Of a stretch of DNA of 47,230 nucleotides, positions 1-7,418 are shown piece after piece; the stretch's first letter is position 1, and every line of letters begins with the position of its first letter. The stretch comes from Alteromonas lipotrueiana (GTDB lineage: Bacteria > Pseudomonadota > Gammaproteobacteria > Enterobacterales > Alteromonadaceae). The notes below the pieces were generated by a model. The model worked only from the letters and a program-made list of their open reading frames with translations. It did no database searches and was not told where the DNA came from. The stretch lies in contig NZ_JAESDK010000027.1 of the NCBI RefSeq assembly GCF_019249245.1, positions 1-47,230 of the forward strand. The letters are read 5' to 3'. Position numbers and translations under genes: made by a program.

Positions 1-100
1 ACAAAGCTAATTATGGGCTGAAAGAGTGTCAGGGAAGCACTCGTTCAAGCTTGACAAAGGGAGTCATACCAACTTTTAAATGAGGGGCGCAGGCTCGTAG

Positions 101-177
101 GGCATAACGGCGAAGCCGCCCTGCGTGTATGCGTCCCAGCGAACGTAGTGAGCGACTTAATTTTTTTGTTATATGCC
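101..177 (-). repeat. attC-like imperfect palindrome, possible integron cassette recombination site
   Basis: On the minus strand this 77 bp block opens with GGCATATAAC and closes with GTTATGCC. These ends are near-complementary and resemble the RYYYAAC and GTTRRRY boxes of attC sites. The interior holds further self-complementary pieces, for example CGGCGAAGCCG on the plus strand. The block lies directly downstream of the small minus-strand gene ending at 214, where an attC is expected in a cassette. Its size is within the usual attC range. No integron integrase is in the window, so this is inference from shape and position. Confidence 0.4.
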
Positions 178-213
178 GTGTTTCTGAAGTCATATCTCAC
201 TGCTAAAGAAAGC

Positions 214-426
214 CTATTCGAATGGATTATTACCATATTTTTTTCGATCATGGATAAAAGGAATAAGCATACATAAAGTAACTAACACTAAAATGCTTAT
301 GAATACAAATAGTCCACGCAACAATCCATGTTCGTAGCCAATTAGTCCAGCAAGAGGAATAATTATTAGACTCATTTTGCACAGATGCGATTTATAGATA
401 TTAAAAAAACGCTTTAAATTATTCAT
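214..426 (-). CDS. Small hydrophobic protein, possible integron cassette gene
   Basis: A 70-residue protein with a basic N-terminus (MNNLKRFFNIYKSHL) followed by two hydrophobic stretches, roughly residues 17-32 and 36-56, so probably a two-segment inner-membrane protein. I do not recognise the family. The ATG sits 8 bp after the block GTTATATACC (minus strand, 444 to 435), and an attC-like palindrome follows the stop. This matches gene-cassette layout, in which the start codon is close to the recombination point. The ribosome-binding signal is weak (AAAGTAG). The gene could also be a chance open frame. Confidence 0.4.
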   Translation of the reverse strand: MNNLKRFFNIYKSHLCKMSLIIIPLAGLIGYEHGLLRGLFVFISILVLVTLCMLIPFIHDRKKYGNNPFE

Positions 427-960
427 CTACTTTAGGTATATAACAATTTAATATAGCGCGATTTGCGCGTTTTTCTGCCAACGCATCGCTCGCTTTTATA
501 CTTTCACTATTAATACCAAACTAGCTATCATATTGCTATATAAAGGAAAGCAGGCAACCTAGATAAAGTGCGAAAGAGAAAAAACGAGCGATTGGGTCGT
601 TTTCCTGAATATGGGAGCGACGCAGCGTATTTAGATAAATAAATAATTAGCCTCGCTTACTAATACGCTCATGTCGTTGCTCACTCGTTATACCATTTAG
701 ATGGAAAGAGCCCACGACCGGCATACGTACGGAGATGCCTTACAGCGACCACTGACAGGCACCACTGAATAAGGAGCGGAGCGGACGGTCAACGATCTGA
801 TTTCCTACTTCTCGACAAATAAAAAGTCATTGGTTTTGCGTATATTTTTACCAAACTACATAATTATTTGCGATTTTTTGACATGTTAGGGCGTCCATGA
901 CAGCTTAGGTTAACTCAACTATCGATGAAACCCGTGCTTGTTCGGGAAAAGGAATTCCAA
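427..960. other. Gene-free AT-rich stretch of about 530 bp
   Basis: No convincing gene was found. The block GGTATATAAC at 435-444 and a related GTTATACC at 687-694 face each other and may be remnants of cassette-boundary sequence, but the 260 bp between them is longer than a normal attC. A short inverted repeat (GGCAT and ATGCC arms) lies near 719-738. The esterase promoter must lie in the final 150 bp, which are AT-rich; no convincing -35/-10 pair was identified. Confidence 0.4.
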
Positions 961-2133
961 ATGTATCAGAAACTTGCCTGTATTTTTATCGGCGCATTAC
1001 TCAGCCTTAGCCATCACGCAACCGCTAAAGTACGCGGCGAAGCCATAGTTACGACTGTAACATCGGAAATATTGAGTGAGTCGCGGGAATTGCTTATTCA
1101 CTTACCCAATAATTACTCAAGCTACAAAGACACAACTTACCCTGTTTTATATTTGCTAGACGGCCAGCGCAACTTTGCGCATACCGTTGGCACGCTAGAC
1201 CTTCTCAATCAGTCTGGTATGGCGCAAGAGATGATTGTTGTAGGCATCACAAACACGGTACGTTCGCGAGATTTCACACCCACCTATGATGAAAGCTACA
1301 ACGAGTGGGGTATATCAGGTGGGGCAGACAACTTTTTAGACTTTCTAGAAAAAGAGCTAAAGCCCTATGTAACGTCGAACTATCGAACCAACAACTACGC
1401 AATACTTGCTGGTCACTCGTTAAGCGCTCTGTTCACCGTATATACCCTGCATGAAAGGCCCGATATGTTTCAAGCATATTTCGCTTTTAGCCCAAGCTTG
1501 TGGTGGCATGAGGAAGTGATATTTCCAGAAGCAAAAGAGTTTTTTAAGTCAGACAGTGACCTGAATAAATACCTTTATGTGAATATGGGCAGCGAAGGCG
1601 GAAAGATGCTTAGCTCATTCGAACATTACTCTGAGCTGCTGAACAGCAGTACACGAAAAGGGTTTACGTTTGACACCGAATTAGATACATCAGAAAGCCA
1701 CAATACTACTGCGCTTGCAGGTATGAGCCTGGCCCTTCAAAAGCACCTTAATTCGTTGCGCCCTTCAGGCACGGTTATTCAAAAGGGTCTCCCTGCGATA
1801 GAGCAATACTATAAAGATCTTTCTGAAAAGTACGCGTTTCACGCGAAACCAGAATACAAAGCGGTAAACCACGCTGGCTATACGGCGCTGAATAAACAAG
1901 ACTTTGAGTCTGCTATTGCGATTTTTAAGAAGAATGTTGCTAGCTTCCCAAATAAGTCTGATGCATACGACAGCTTGGCAGATGGGTATGAAGCTAAAGG
2001 TGATTTAGCCATGGCGCTTAAGATGAGGAAGAGAGCGTTAGCAATGAGCTATGAAGAAAATGTTGAGAATGGTGCTTATAAAACCCGGTTGAATAATTTA
2101 GAGAAAAAGATCGGTGAAGGCGTAAAAAAGTGA
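961..2133 (+). CDS. Secreted alpha/beta-hydrolase esterase (PF00756-type) with C-terminal TPR tail
   Basis: A 390-residue putative esterase of the Fes/IroE/esterase D group. The ATG at 961 is chosen because it puts a signal peptide (MYQKLACIFIGALLSLSHHA) at the N-terminus and has a GGAA-type site just upstream; an in-frame ATG at 925 would bury that signal. The fold signature includes YPVLYLLDGQRNF and a nucleophile elbow G-H-S-L-S with Ser153. The substrate cannot be deduced; family members hydrolyse ester bonds of siderophores or short acyl esters. The last 80 residues form TPR-like helices (SDAYDSLADGYEAKGD). It probably acts in the periplasm. The next genes are a broken recombinase and a beta-lactamase-fold hydrolase with a similar tail. 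Confidence 0.85.
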   Translation: MYQKLACIFIGALLSLSHHATAKVRGEAIVTTVTSEILSESRELLIHLPNNYSSYKDTTYPVLYLLDGQRNFAHTVGTLDLLNQSGMAQEMIVVGITNTVRSRDFTPTYDESYNEWGISGGADNFLDFLEKELKPYVTSNYRTNNYAILAGHSLSALFTVYTLHERPDMFQAYFAFSPSLWWHEEVIFPEAKEFFKSDSDLNKYLYVNMGSEGGKMLSSFEHYSELLNSSTRKGFTFDTELDTSESHNTTALAGMSLALQKHLNSLRPSGTVIQKGLPAIEQYYKDLSEKYAFHAKPEYKAVNHAGYTALNKQDFESAIAIFKKNVASFPNKSDAYDSLADGYEAKGDLAMALKMRKRALAMSYEENVENGAYKTRLNNLEKKIGEGVKK

Positions 2134-2168
2134 ATCGCTAAAGCACCTAGCATCTTGTGTCAAAGGCT

Positions 2169-2190
2169 GGTTTACGTATAAAGGGCTGCC
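2169..2190 (+). repeat. Copy 1 of a GGTTTACGTA..CTGCC direct repeat
   Basis: The sequence GGTTTACGTATAAAGGGCTG plus CC recurs with small changes at 4652-4671 in the same orientation. The two copies enclose the broken recombinase and the beta-lactamase-fold gene. The shared core is the ten bases GGTTTACGTA followed by AAAG and CTGCC. This may be a boundary of a mobile segment or a dispersed intergenic repeat. Confidence 0.45.
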
Positions 2191-2209
2191 AAAATCAGCC
2201 CCGCACAGC

Positions 2210-2822
2210 CTAAACCTCGATAGATTCCGATATTTCCAAAGCATCGTCCACCTCGGTGCCTAAGTACCGGACAGTGCTCTCTAACTTCTTATGGCCAAGC
2301 AAGGGTTGCACTACCCGAAGGTTTTTAGTTTTCTTATAAATCAGGTAGGGCTTGGTTCTGCGCATTGAGTGAGTGCTGTAAAGAGAGGTATCTAATCCAA
2401 GTTTTTCAATCCACCCGTGGAAAATGCGATTATATTGTCTAGTTGATATGTGTTCAGCACCATGTATACGAGACTTAAAAAGACAGTCAGACGCTTTTAA
2501 CCCGGCTTTCTTTACCCAAGCCAATATCGATTCTCCAGTGTTCGGTGTTATCTCAAATTGGACCGGACTACCTGTTTTTTTGCTGAACAACATGTGTGCG
2601 CCTCAGCACTGAACGTCCGCAAACGACATCTGAGACCTTGAGTTTAACGAGGTCACAACCTCGTAGTTTGCTATCAAGACCAAGATTGAAGAGAGCGAGA
2701 TCACGCGTCCGACCCTCAAGCTCTAAACGAATTCGGATACCCCATATATGTGATATCTGAAGAGGCTTTTTCTGCCCGATAATGTGATTTTTGTTCCAAG
2801 GTGTATGGATTTTAATTGCCAT
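2210..2822 (-). pseudogene. Tyrosine recombinase/integrase (about 200 aa type), frameshifted in an A7 run
   Basis: Two minus-strand frames together encode a small tyrosine recombinase. The first (2822 to 2568) begins MAIKIHTPWNKNHIIGQKKP after a good AGGAGA site and carries the first catalytic Arg region (LDSKLRGCDLVKL). The second (ending 2210) carries the HSMRR box, LLGHKKLEST and the nucleophile Tyr in TVRYLG. They join at a run of seven A residues (plus-strand T run 2575-2581); removing one A gives a continuous protein through VVQQKTGSPVQFE. The gene is therefore either inactivated by a one-base insertion or affected by a homopolymer sequencing error. All expected catalytic motifs of the C-terminal domain are otherwise present, which suggests recent damage. 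These short recombinases lack the N-terminal arm-binding domain of phage integrases. Confidence 0.85.
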
Positions 2823-2911
2823 GAGTTGTCTCCTGTTTAATAGGAAACTTGAGTATGGCAGTCAGGTTGACAGGCGCACTTAGACAAACACCGGACATTC
2901 AGCAAGAAGGA

Positions 2912-2938
2912 AATTAACTACCCGTAGCGTAGTTAATT
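2912..2938. repeat. Perfect 10 bp inverted repeat with 7 bp spacer, possible recombinase core site
   Basis: The arms AATTAACTAC (2912-2921) and GTAGTTAATT (2929-2938) are perfectly complementary and flank CCGTAGC. This is the usual architecture of a tyrosine-recombinase core site (two inverted binding arms around a 6-8 bp crossover region), and it lies about 90 bp upstream of the recombinase start. A TTAACTAC half-arm recurs at 4476-4483, beyond the beta-lactamase-fold gene. It could instead be a simple hairpin or a regulator site. Confidence 0.5.
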
Positions 2939-3031
2939 GCAAAAAATATCCCTTTACATCCCAACTTAAAAGCTTAGTACAGGTCGTTACAAGTAGAGCA
3001 ATGCAGTGCTATAAGCAAAAAATACTGTGAC

Positions 3032-4444
3032 TCAGTCAACTACCGTATCATCATAACCATAATTATCACTCACGTAATCGCTTTCAAAATCAGCTTTGAT
3101 CGCTAAAGATTGACTGAAAGTCTTTTTCGCCGTCCTCTCATCTCCTTTAGATAGATAGGCAAAGGCTAGACTGTCGTATACCTGCGGCGCATCTGGAAAA
3201 AGTGAAACTAAATAATAGAACATGTCAAATGCCTCCCTAAATGAGTCTGCCCTAAGGAGTTCCATTCCAAGTTCATTGATAGTTCGACCAATAAATCGCG
3301 AGTAGCCCTCATCGCTGTAAGCCAGTTTAAAATGCTTTGAAAACTTCTCTTTCCCGTTGGTCTTGTAGTATTCGTAAGCAAAATTCTTTTCCAACTGCCT
3401 TACTGAATCATACTCCCCGTTTTTGATAAACGAGAGTATTCGACCAGATATGAGTTCAGCTACTAAGTTGTCACTATTTGTGAGAACCACAATTTGATAG
3501 TTATTAGCTAAGTCAATTTCCACGGCGGCACTGACTCCAAGTCCACCACCATATGCCCCCCAATGTGAACGATCCATAGCAAATACTTTGCGATTAATTG
3601 AATTTGAGTTTTGTAATAGTTTATCGGTATAAAAGAGTGCTTGATAAAATCGATGTACGTCTCTCACAGTTGACTCAATGCCGCCGTCTGGACTTGGATG
3701 CTCAACAAGATCCACTTCGCTCAATGTGCTGTCGTATTGATAAGTATATTTTACCGACTGGTGATCATGCGAATTGGAAGGTTCAAATGTGGTGGCTGTC
3801 ATTTCCGTCGGTAAGAATATTTTATTTTTTAGTAGTTCTTCGAACTGTTTACCCGTAACTTTTTCAAGAATCTTACCCAATACAATATATCCGTAGTTCG
3901 AATATTGATTGTCAGTGCCGGGTTTAAATAGAAGGGGGCGGTCAATTAATACACTTAGTTTCTTATCGATAGTATCGAATGCAAGAGGGTTTTCCCTATA
4001 TTCTGCGACAAAGATATCGTCAAAGCCAGCGCTGTGATTTAGTAGTTGTTCGATTGTTATTTCGTCAGCAAAAGACTGTTTGAAGCCCAAATCAAAGGAA
4101 ATCAGCTTACTATTTAACCTAAAGCTCCCATTTTCGATTTGTTGTAATACCAACACTTTAGTGAAGTCTTTCATGATCGAACCAAGGTTAAACCGAGTAT
4201 GCCCTGTGTTCTTTATTTTTTCTTGAATGTTCTGAAAACCATAAGACGATATAAATATTTCTTTATCATCTTGTATTACCAACACATTTCCGGAAAACCA
4301 CCCCATATCATGATATTGCGTTGCAATGTCGTGCGCGATTGCGGGAAGATTCGTAGACTTTGCGTTTTGGTCATTTACGTCACCATAAGCAATAGAGTAA
4401 AAAGAAAAAAATAGGATACAAATTAAAGTTGATTTTTGATTCAC
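3032..4444 (-). CDS. Secreted serine hydrolase, beta-lactamase/PBP fold (PF00144), with TPR-like tail
   Basis: A 470-residue protein starting at GTG 4444 (GGAG ten bases upstream) with signal peptide NQKSTLICILFFSFYSIAYG. The class C beta-lactamase/DD-peptidase fold is shown by S-x-x-K (GSIMK, Ser89 and Lys92), the Y-S-N motif in QYSNYGY and a glycine-rich third motif (YGGGLGVS) in place of KTG. Family members are esterases, peptidases or true beta-lactamases; motif 3 makes a peptidase or esterase more likely than antibiotic resistance. Residues from about 370 on form TPR-like helices (QVYDSLAFAYLSKGDERTA), close in wording to the tail of the esterase at 961. It stands alone on the minus strand upstream of the broken recombinase. 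Confidence 0.82.
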   Translation of the reverse strand: MNQKSTLICILFFSFYSIAYGDVNDQNAKSTNLPAIAHDIATQYHDMGWFSGNVLVIQDDKEIFISSYGFQNIQEKIKNTGHTRFNLGSIMKDFTKVLVLQQIENGSFRLNSKLISFDLGFKQSFADEITIEQLLNHSAGFDDIFVAEYRENPLAFDTIDKKLSVLIDRPLLFKPGTDNQYSNYGYIVLGKILEKVTGKQFEELLKNKIFLPTEMTATTFEPSNSHDHQSVKYTYQYDSTLSEVDLVEHPSPDGGIESTVRDVHRFYQALFYTDKLLQNSNSINRKVFAMDRSHWGAYGGGLGVSAAVEIDLANNYQIVVLTNSDNLVAELISGRILSFIKNGEYDSVRQLEKNFAYEYYKTNGKEKFSKHFKLAYSDEGYSRFIGRTINELGMELLRADSFREAFDMFYYLVSLFPDAPQVYDSLAFAYLSKGDERTAKKTFSQSLAIKADFESDYVSDNYGYDDTVVD

Positions 4445-4651
4445 TTGGTTGACGCTCCACTGTCAAGTTTATTATTTAACTACGCGTTATCGTAACACCA
4501 TTCTGTAATGAAGAGTGATTTGATCTACTCTCTTCGAAAAATTTGTGAATGGAAACATTTGCTTAACTGTTGAACTTTGTTCTTGAGATATCCAAAATCT
4601 AAACCTTAAACTGGCTCAGGATATTTTAGAAATAAAAAATGATGAATGACC

Positions 4652-4671
4652 GGTTTACGTACAAAGCTGCC
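4652..4671 (+). repeat. Copy 2 of the GGTTTACGTA..CTGCC direct repeat
   Basis: GGTTTACGTACAAAGCTGCC matches the copy at 2169-2190 except for one substitution and a two-base gap. A shorter piece, TACAAAGCTGC, appears again at 4952-4962. Confidence 0.45.
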
Positions 4672-5018
4672 TTTCAAGAGGTGAGGTGCCAACGGCAGCT
4701 TCTTGCACTAAATGGAAGTTCATAGACACTATTAGTAAATGTCCGCTGCTTGCCTGAAGCGCACTGTTACGACTGTTATCGTTGACGTCACGCTCAAAGC
4801 CGACTCTTCGGCCAGCCATAACAGAAAATTAAGTGTAAAAATAATGACCGGCCCCGAAAGTGCGGTTTCTTCCTCTTCGGTGCTCAGTTGCGATATAAGC
4901 TTCATCCAATACTGACTTCACTCAAACTCTTTAGCCCCCGGCGGCGGATAATACAAAGCTGCTTTATTGTCAATTTTCTGACTCGCCACCTGTTCGAACA
5001 GGCACTTTCGCTTGGTCA

Positions 5019-5046
5019 GTCAACGCGGCTTCGCCGCTGACTTTTT
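5019..5046 (+). terminator. Terminator-like hairpin without an obvious upstream gene
   Basis: GTCA(AC)GCGGC pairs with GCCGCTGAC (9 bp stem with a two-base bulge and TTC loop), followed by TTTTT. No plus-strand gene ends upstream, so it may close a small untranslated transcript or be a relic. Confidence 0.4.
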
Positions 5047-5163
5047 CATTTAATGCTTACCCGCCGCTTGTTGGTACCTGGGCAGGCAATCTCATTTTGT
5101 CGAAAATCTCGACTTAAGTGGCAAAAGCCACTTTAAAGATGTCCGTTCAAAAATATATGGCGC

Positions 5164-5175
5164 GTTACGCGTAAC
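5164..5175. promoter_or_regulatory. Perfect GTTACGCGTAAC palindrome
   Basis: A 12 bp perfect palindrome related to GGTTATGCGTAACC at 5277-5290. Both lie in the 300 bp before the glucan-enzyme gene, so they may bind a common dimeric regulator. No family can be assigned. Confidence 0.35.
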
Positions 5176-5276
5176 TGATACGATGTCTGGTTCTCCTTTC
5201 GTCACGATCACAGGCCAAGATGAAATTTAAAGTTTAGACCAGATTTTTACAATGCTGTCAGCGATAAAATCTGCCG

Positions 5277-5290
5277 GGTTATGCGTAACC
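5277..5290. promoter_or_regulatory. Near-perfect GGTTATGCGTAACC palindrome
   Basis: A 14 bp palindrome with one mismatched pair. It is followed downstream by further GGTTA/TAACC pairs at 5367-5382 (GGTTA, 6 bp, TAACC) and a looser pair at 5388-5404. The cluster lies between about 65 and 170 bp before the start of the GH13 gene. Confidence 0.35.
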
Positions 5291-5344
5291 TTTTGCGGGC
5301 GTTTAACAGGTAAACTACCGCTCTTTTTTATCAACGCAATTGTT

Positions 5345-5360
5345 TTGAATACGTATGCAA
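5345..5360. promoter_or_regulatory. LacI-family operator-like palindrome upstream of the glucan operon
   Basis: TTGAATACGTATGCAA is a 16 bp near-perfect palindrome (one mismatched pair) centred on CG, the typical form of LacI/GalR-family operators. It lies 89 bp before the GH13 start. The only LacI-type regulator in the window is at the other end of the same locus (10608-11633), so it is the likely ligand-responsive repressor of this site. Confidence 0.65.
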
Positions 5361-5448
5361 TCTCTTGGTTAGCTGAGTAACCGCAGGTAACATTCTGTTA
5401 ACCTTACAGGCACGTTATTTTATTTAATTGTTAAAGCAGGACCCCGGC

Positions 5449-7377
5449 ATGGCCTACAGACTTTCAGCAGCAACCGCTATAACCGGTTTATTATTTGTTT
5501 TGCCCGGTAGTGGTCTGGCGTATTCGACACCGGCAGACAATACCGCGGCTAATGCTGTGTCTTCATCTGCTGAAATACAAACTGATAAGCAGGACAGTCC
5601 TACTTCAGTGGCTCCGCCATCATGGTGGACGGGGATGAAAAATACTCAATTGCAACTTATGATTCATGGCCACAATATCGCCGGTAGCCAGGTTTCAGTT
5701 GACGATAAAAGTATTCAGATTGTTAACGTTACTTCTTTAGAAAGCGCACATTATGTGTTTGTCGATATAGATTTAAGCCAGGCGCGCCCGGGCGAGTATA
5801 CCTTCACTTTGACGAAGCAAAACACTGCCCCTCGTCAGTTTTCATACACGCTGAACAAACGCGCCGGTAAAGTAGAGAGAGGCTTTAGTCAGCGAGATAG
5901 CATTTATCTTATCGCCCCTGATCGCTTTGCCAATGGCAACCCCGATAACGACAGTATTGAAAACTTAACTGACAAACACCAGCCAGATAGGCCGGGAGGG
6001 CGTCACGGGGGCGATATTCAAGGTATCATCAATCATTTAGATTACCTGAATGACATGGGTTTTACACAGATTTGGTCAATGCCACTATTAGAAAATGCCA
6101 TGGACAATTATTCGTATCATGGCTATGCCATTACCGACCATTACAATATTGATGCACGCTATGGCTCAAATCAGCTGTATCGGCAATTAAGTCGTGAAGC
6201 AAACGAACATAACATCGGAATTATTATGGATGTGGTGCTTAACCATATCGGTTCCAATCATCCATGGATGTCTGACCTGCCTTCATCAGACTGGGTACAT
6301 CACCAAGGTGAGTTTTCGGCCACAACGCATCGTCGCGAAGCACTGCACGATATACATGGAGTCGAGGCCGACAAAAAAGCGTTTAGCAATGGCTGGTTTG
6401 TACCTACCATGCCAGATTTGAATCAACAAAATCCTTATTTGGCGACTTATCTTATTCAAAATGCTATCTGGTGGGTGGAGTACGCTCAGCTTAGCGGTAT
6501 CAGGGTGGATACGTACTCGTATTCAGACAAAGCCTTTCTGACGCGCTGGACCAAAGCATTAACGACACAATATCCCGATTTAAATATTGTAGGCGAAGAA
6601 TGGACAACAAATCCGGTGATTACCTCGTACTGGCAGGCGGGTTCGAACCGCGCTGATGGCTATCAGTCGTATTTGCCCAGTGTAATGGATTTTCCTCTAC
6701 AACAAGCTTTGATCAACGCCCTGAAAAATGAAGAAAGTTGGGGCAGTGGTTTAATCGAACTGTATGAAATTCTGGCCAGCGATGCACTGTATGGCGATCC
6801 GTATAATCTGGTTACTTTTACTGACAATCACGACATGAGCCGGATTTTTACACAATTGGATGAGAACTATGCATTGTGGGATATGGCCATGACATATTTG
6901 CTGACCAGTCGTGGCATTCCACAGGTATTTTACGGAACCGAAATTTTGATGGCTAACCCGGGCACCGAGGATCACGGTATCATTCGTACTGATTTTCCAG
7001 GCGGTTGGGAACATCATGATCAAAATGCAGTGACCCAAAAGGGTTTATCTTCTTTACAGAAAAAAGCACAGAATCGTATGCGCTCTCTGTTAAACTTTCG
7101 CCGGCAACATCCTGGTGCTGTTTCGGGTGAGTATCTGCACTATGTGCCTGAAGCGGGTATCTATGTTTATTTTCGTTTAAACAAGCAAGGAACGCCGGTA
7201 ATGATGGGGCTGCTTAACAAAAACACCGCCGTCACAGAGGTAGAGTTGAGTCGATTTGCGCCTCAGCTTAAACAAATAAAACAGTTAACCCGATTAAAAG
7301 ACAACAAGACCGTTGCTGCAACGGCCGCCACACTATCAGTGCCGGCGCAAAGTGCTTCAGTATGGCTACTGCAATAA
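5449..7377 (+). CDS. Periplasmic GH13 glucanohydrolase, cyclomaltodextrinase/neopullulanase type
   Basis: A 642-residue GH13 enzyme. The ATG at 5449 is preferred over the upstream TTG at 5428: it has AGCAGGA seven bases before it and opens a signal peptide (MAYRLSAATAITGLLFVLPG). Order: N-terminal beta-sandwich typical of cyclomaltodextrinase-like enzymes (about 60-145), TIM barrel (about 150-540), C-terminal beta domain. Conserved GH13 residues are visible: region I DVVLNH, nucleophile Asp354 in RVDTYS, acid/base Glu383 in VGEEW, and Asp462 in TDNHD. The likely reaction is hydrolysis of alpha-1,4 links in cyclodextrins, pullulan or malto-oligosaccharides in the periplasm, feeding the transporter encoded next. 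First gene of an apparent operon with the MFS transporter and GH13 lipoprotein; probably controlled by the LacI protein at 10608. Exact substrate is not settled by sequence. Confidence 0.88.
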   Translation: MAYRLSAATAITGLLFVLPGSGLAYSTPADNTAANAVSSSAEIQTDKQDSPTSVAPPSWWTGMKNTQLQLMIHGHNIAGSQVSVDDKSIQIVNVTSLESAHYVFVDIDLSQARPGEYTFTLTKQNTAPRQFSYTLNKRAGKVERGFSQRDSIYLIAPDRFANGNPDNDSIENLTDKHQPDRPGGRHGGDIQGIINHLDYLNDMGFTQIWSMPLLENAMDNYSYHGYAITDHYNIDARYGSNQLYRQLSREANEHNIGIIMDVVLNHIGSNHPWMSDLPSSDWVHHQGEFSATTHRREALHDIHGVEADKKAFSNGWFVPTMPDLNQQNPYLATYLIQNAIWWVEYAQLSGIRVDTYSYSDKAFLTRWTKALTTQYPDLNIVGEEWTTNPVITSYWQAGSNRADGYQSYLPSVMDFPLQQALINALKNEESWGSGLIELYEILASDALYGDPYNLVTFTDNHDMSRIFTQLDENYALWDMAMTYLLTSRGIPQVFYGTEILMANPGTEDHGIIRTDFPGGWEHHDQNAVTQKGLSSLQKKAQNRMRSLLNFRRQHPGAVSGEYLHYVPEAGIYVYFRLNKQGTPVMMGLLNKNTAVTEVELSRFAPQLKQIKQLTRLKDNKTVAATAATLSVPAQSASVWLLQ

Positions 7378-7418
7378 AGTAGTAAAACTTAACTAAAACG
7401 ATAACAAATGTGGTAACT

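Larger units (their letters stand above)
4445..5448. other. 1 kb stretch without a convincing gene, rich in palindromes
   Basis: No convincing open frame was found. The stretch contains a second copy of the GGTTTACGTA repeat (4652-4671), a perfect 14 bp palindrome CCTGTTCGAACAGG (4989-5002), a terminator-like hairpin (5019-5046), a perfect GTTACGCGTAAC palindrome (5164-5175), a related GGTTATGCGTAACC (5277-5290) and a LacI-type operator (5345-5360). The last 300 bp probably serve as the control region of the glucan locus. Confidence 0.5.

Noticed and set aside
45..251. Minus-strand 68-codon open frame
   Set aside because: It runs through the attC-like palindrome and overlaps the better small-protein frame; composition is not protein-like.
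2573..2585. Programmed -1 frameshift at A AAA AAC in the recombinase
   Set aside because: The second half is in the +1 frame relative to the first, so -1 slippage would not restore the protein.
3598..3858. Plus-strand frame inside the beta-lactamase-fold gene, and similar frames opposite other genes
   Set aside because: Antisense shadows of clear genes, without ribosome-binding sites or family resemblance.
4989..5002. CCTGTTCGAACAGG as a LexA box or tRNA T-arm
   Set aside because: The spacing does not fit the CTG-N10-CAG LexA box, and no tRNA acceptor or anticodon arms surround it.
5054..5230. Open stretch of 58 codons (reads ...ENLDLSGKSHFKDVR...) before a TAA
   Set aside because: No ATG start or ribosome site and the length is compatible with chance. 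It might be a gene remnant, but I recognise no family.
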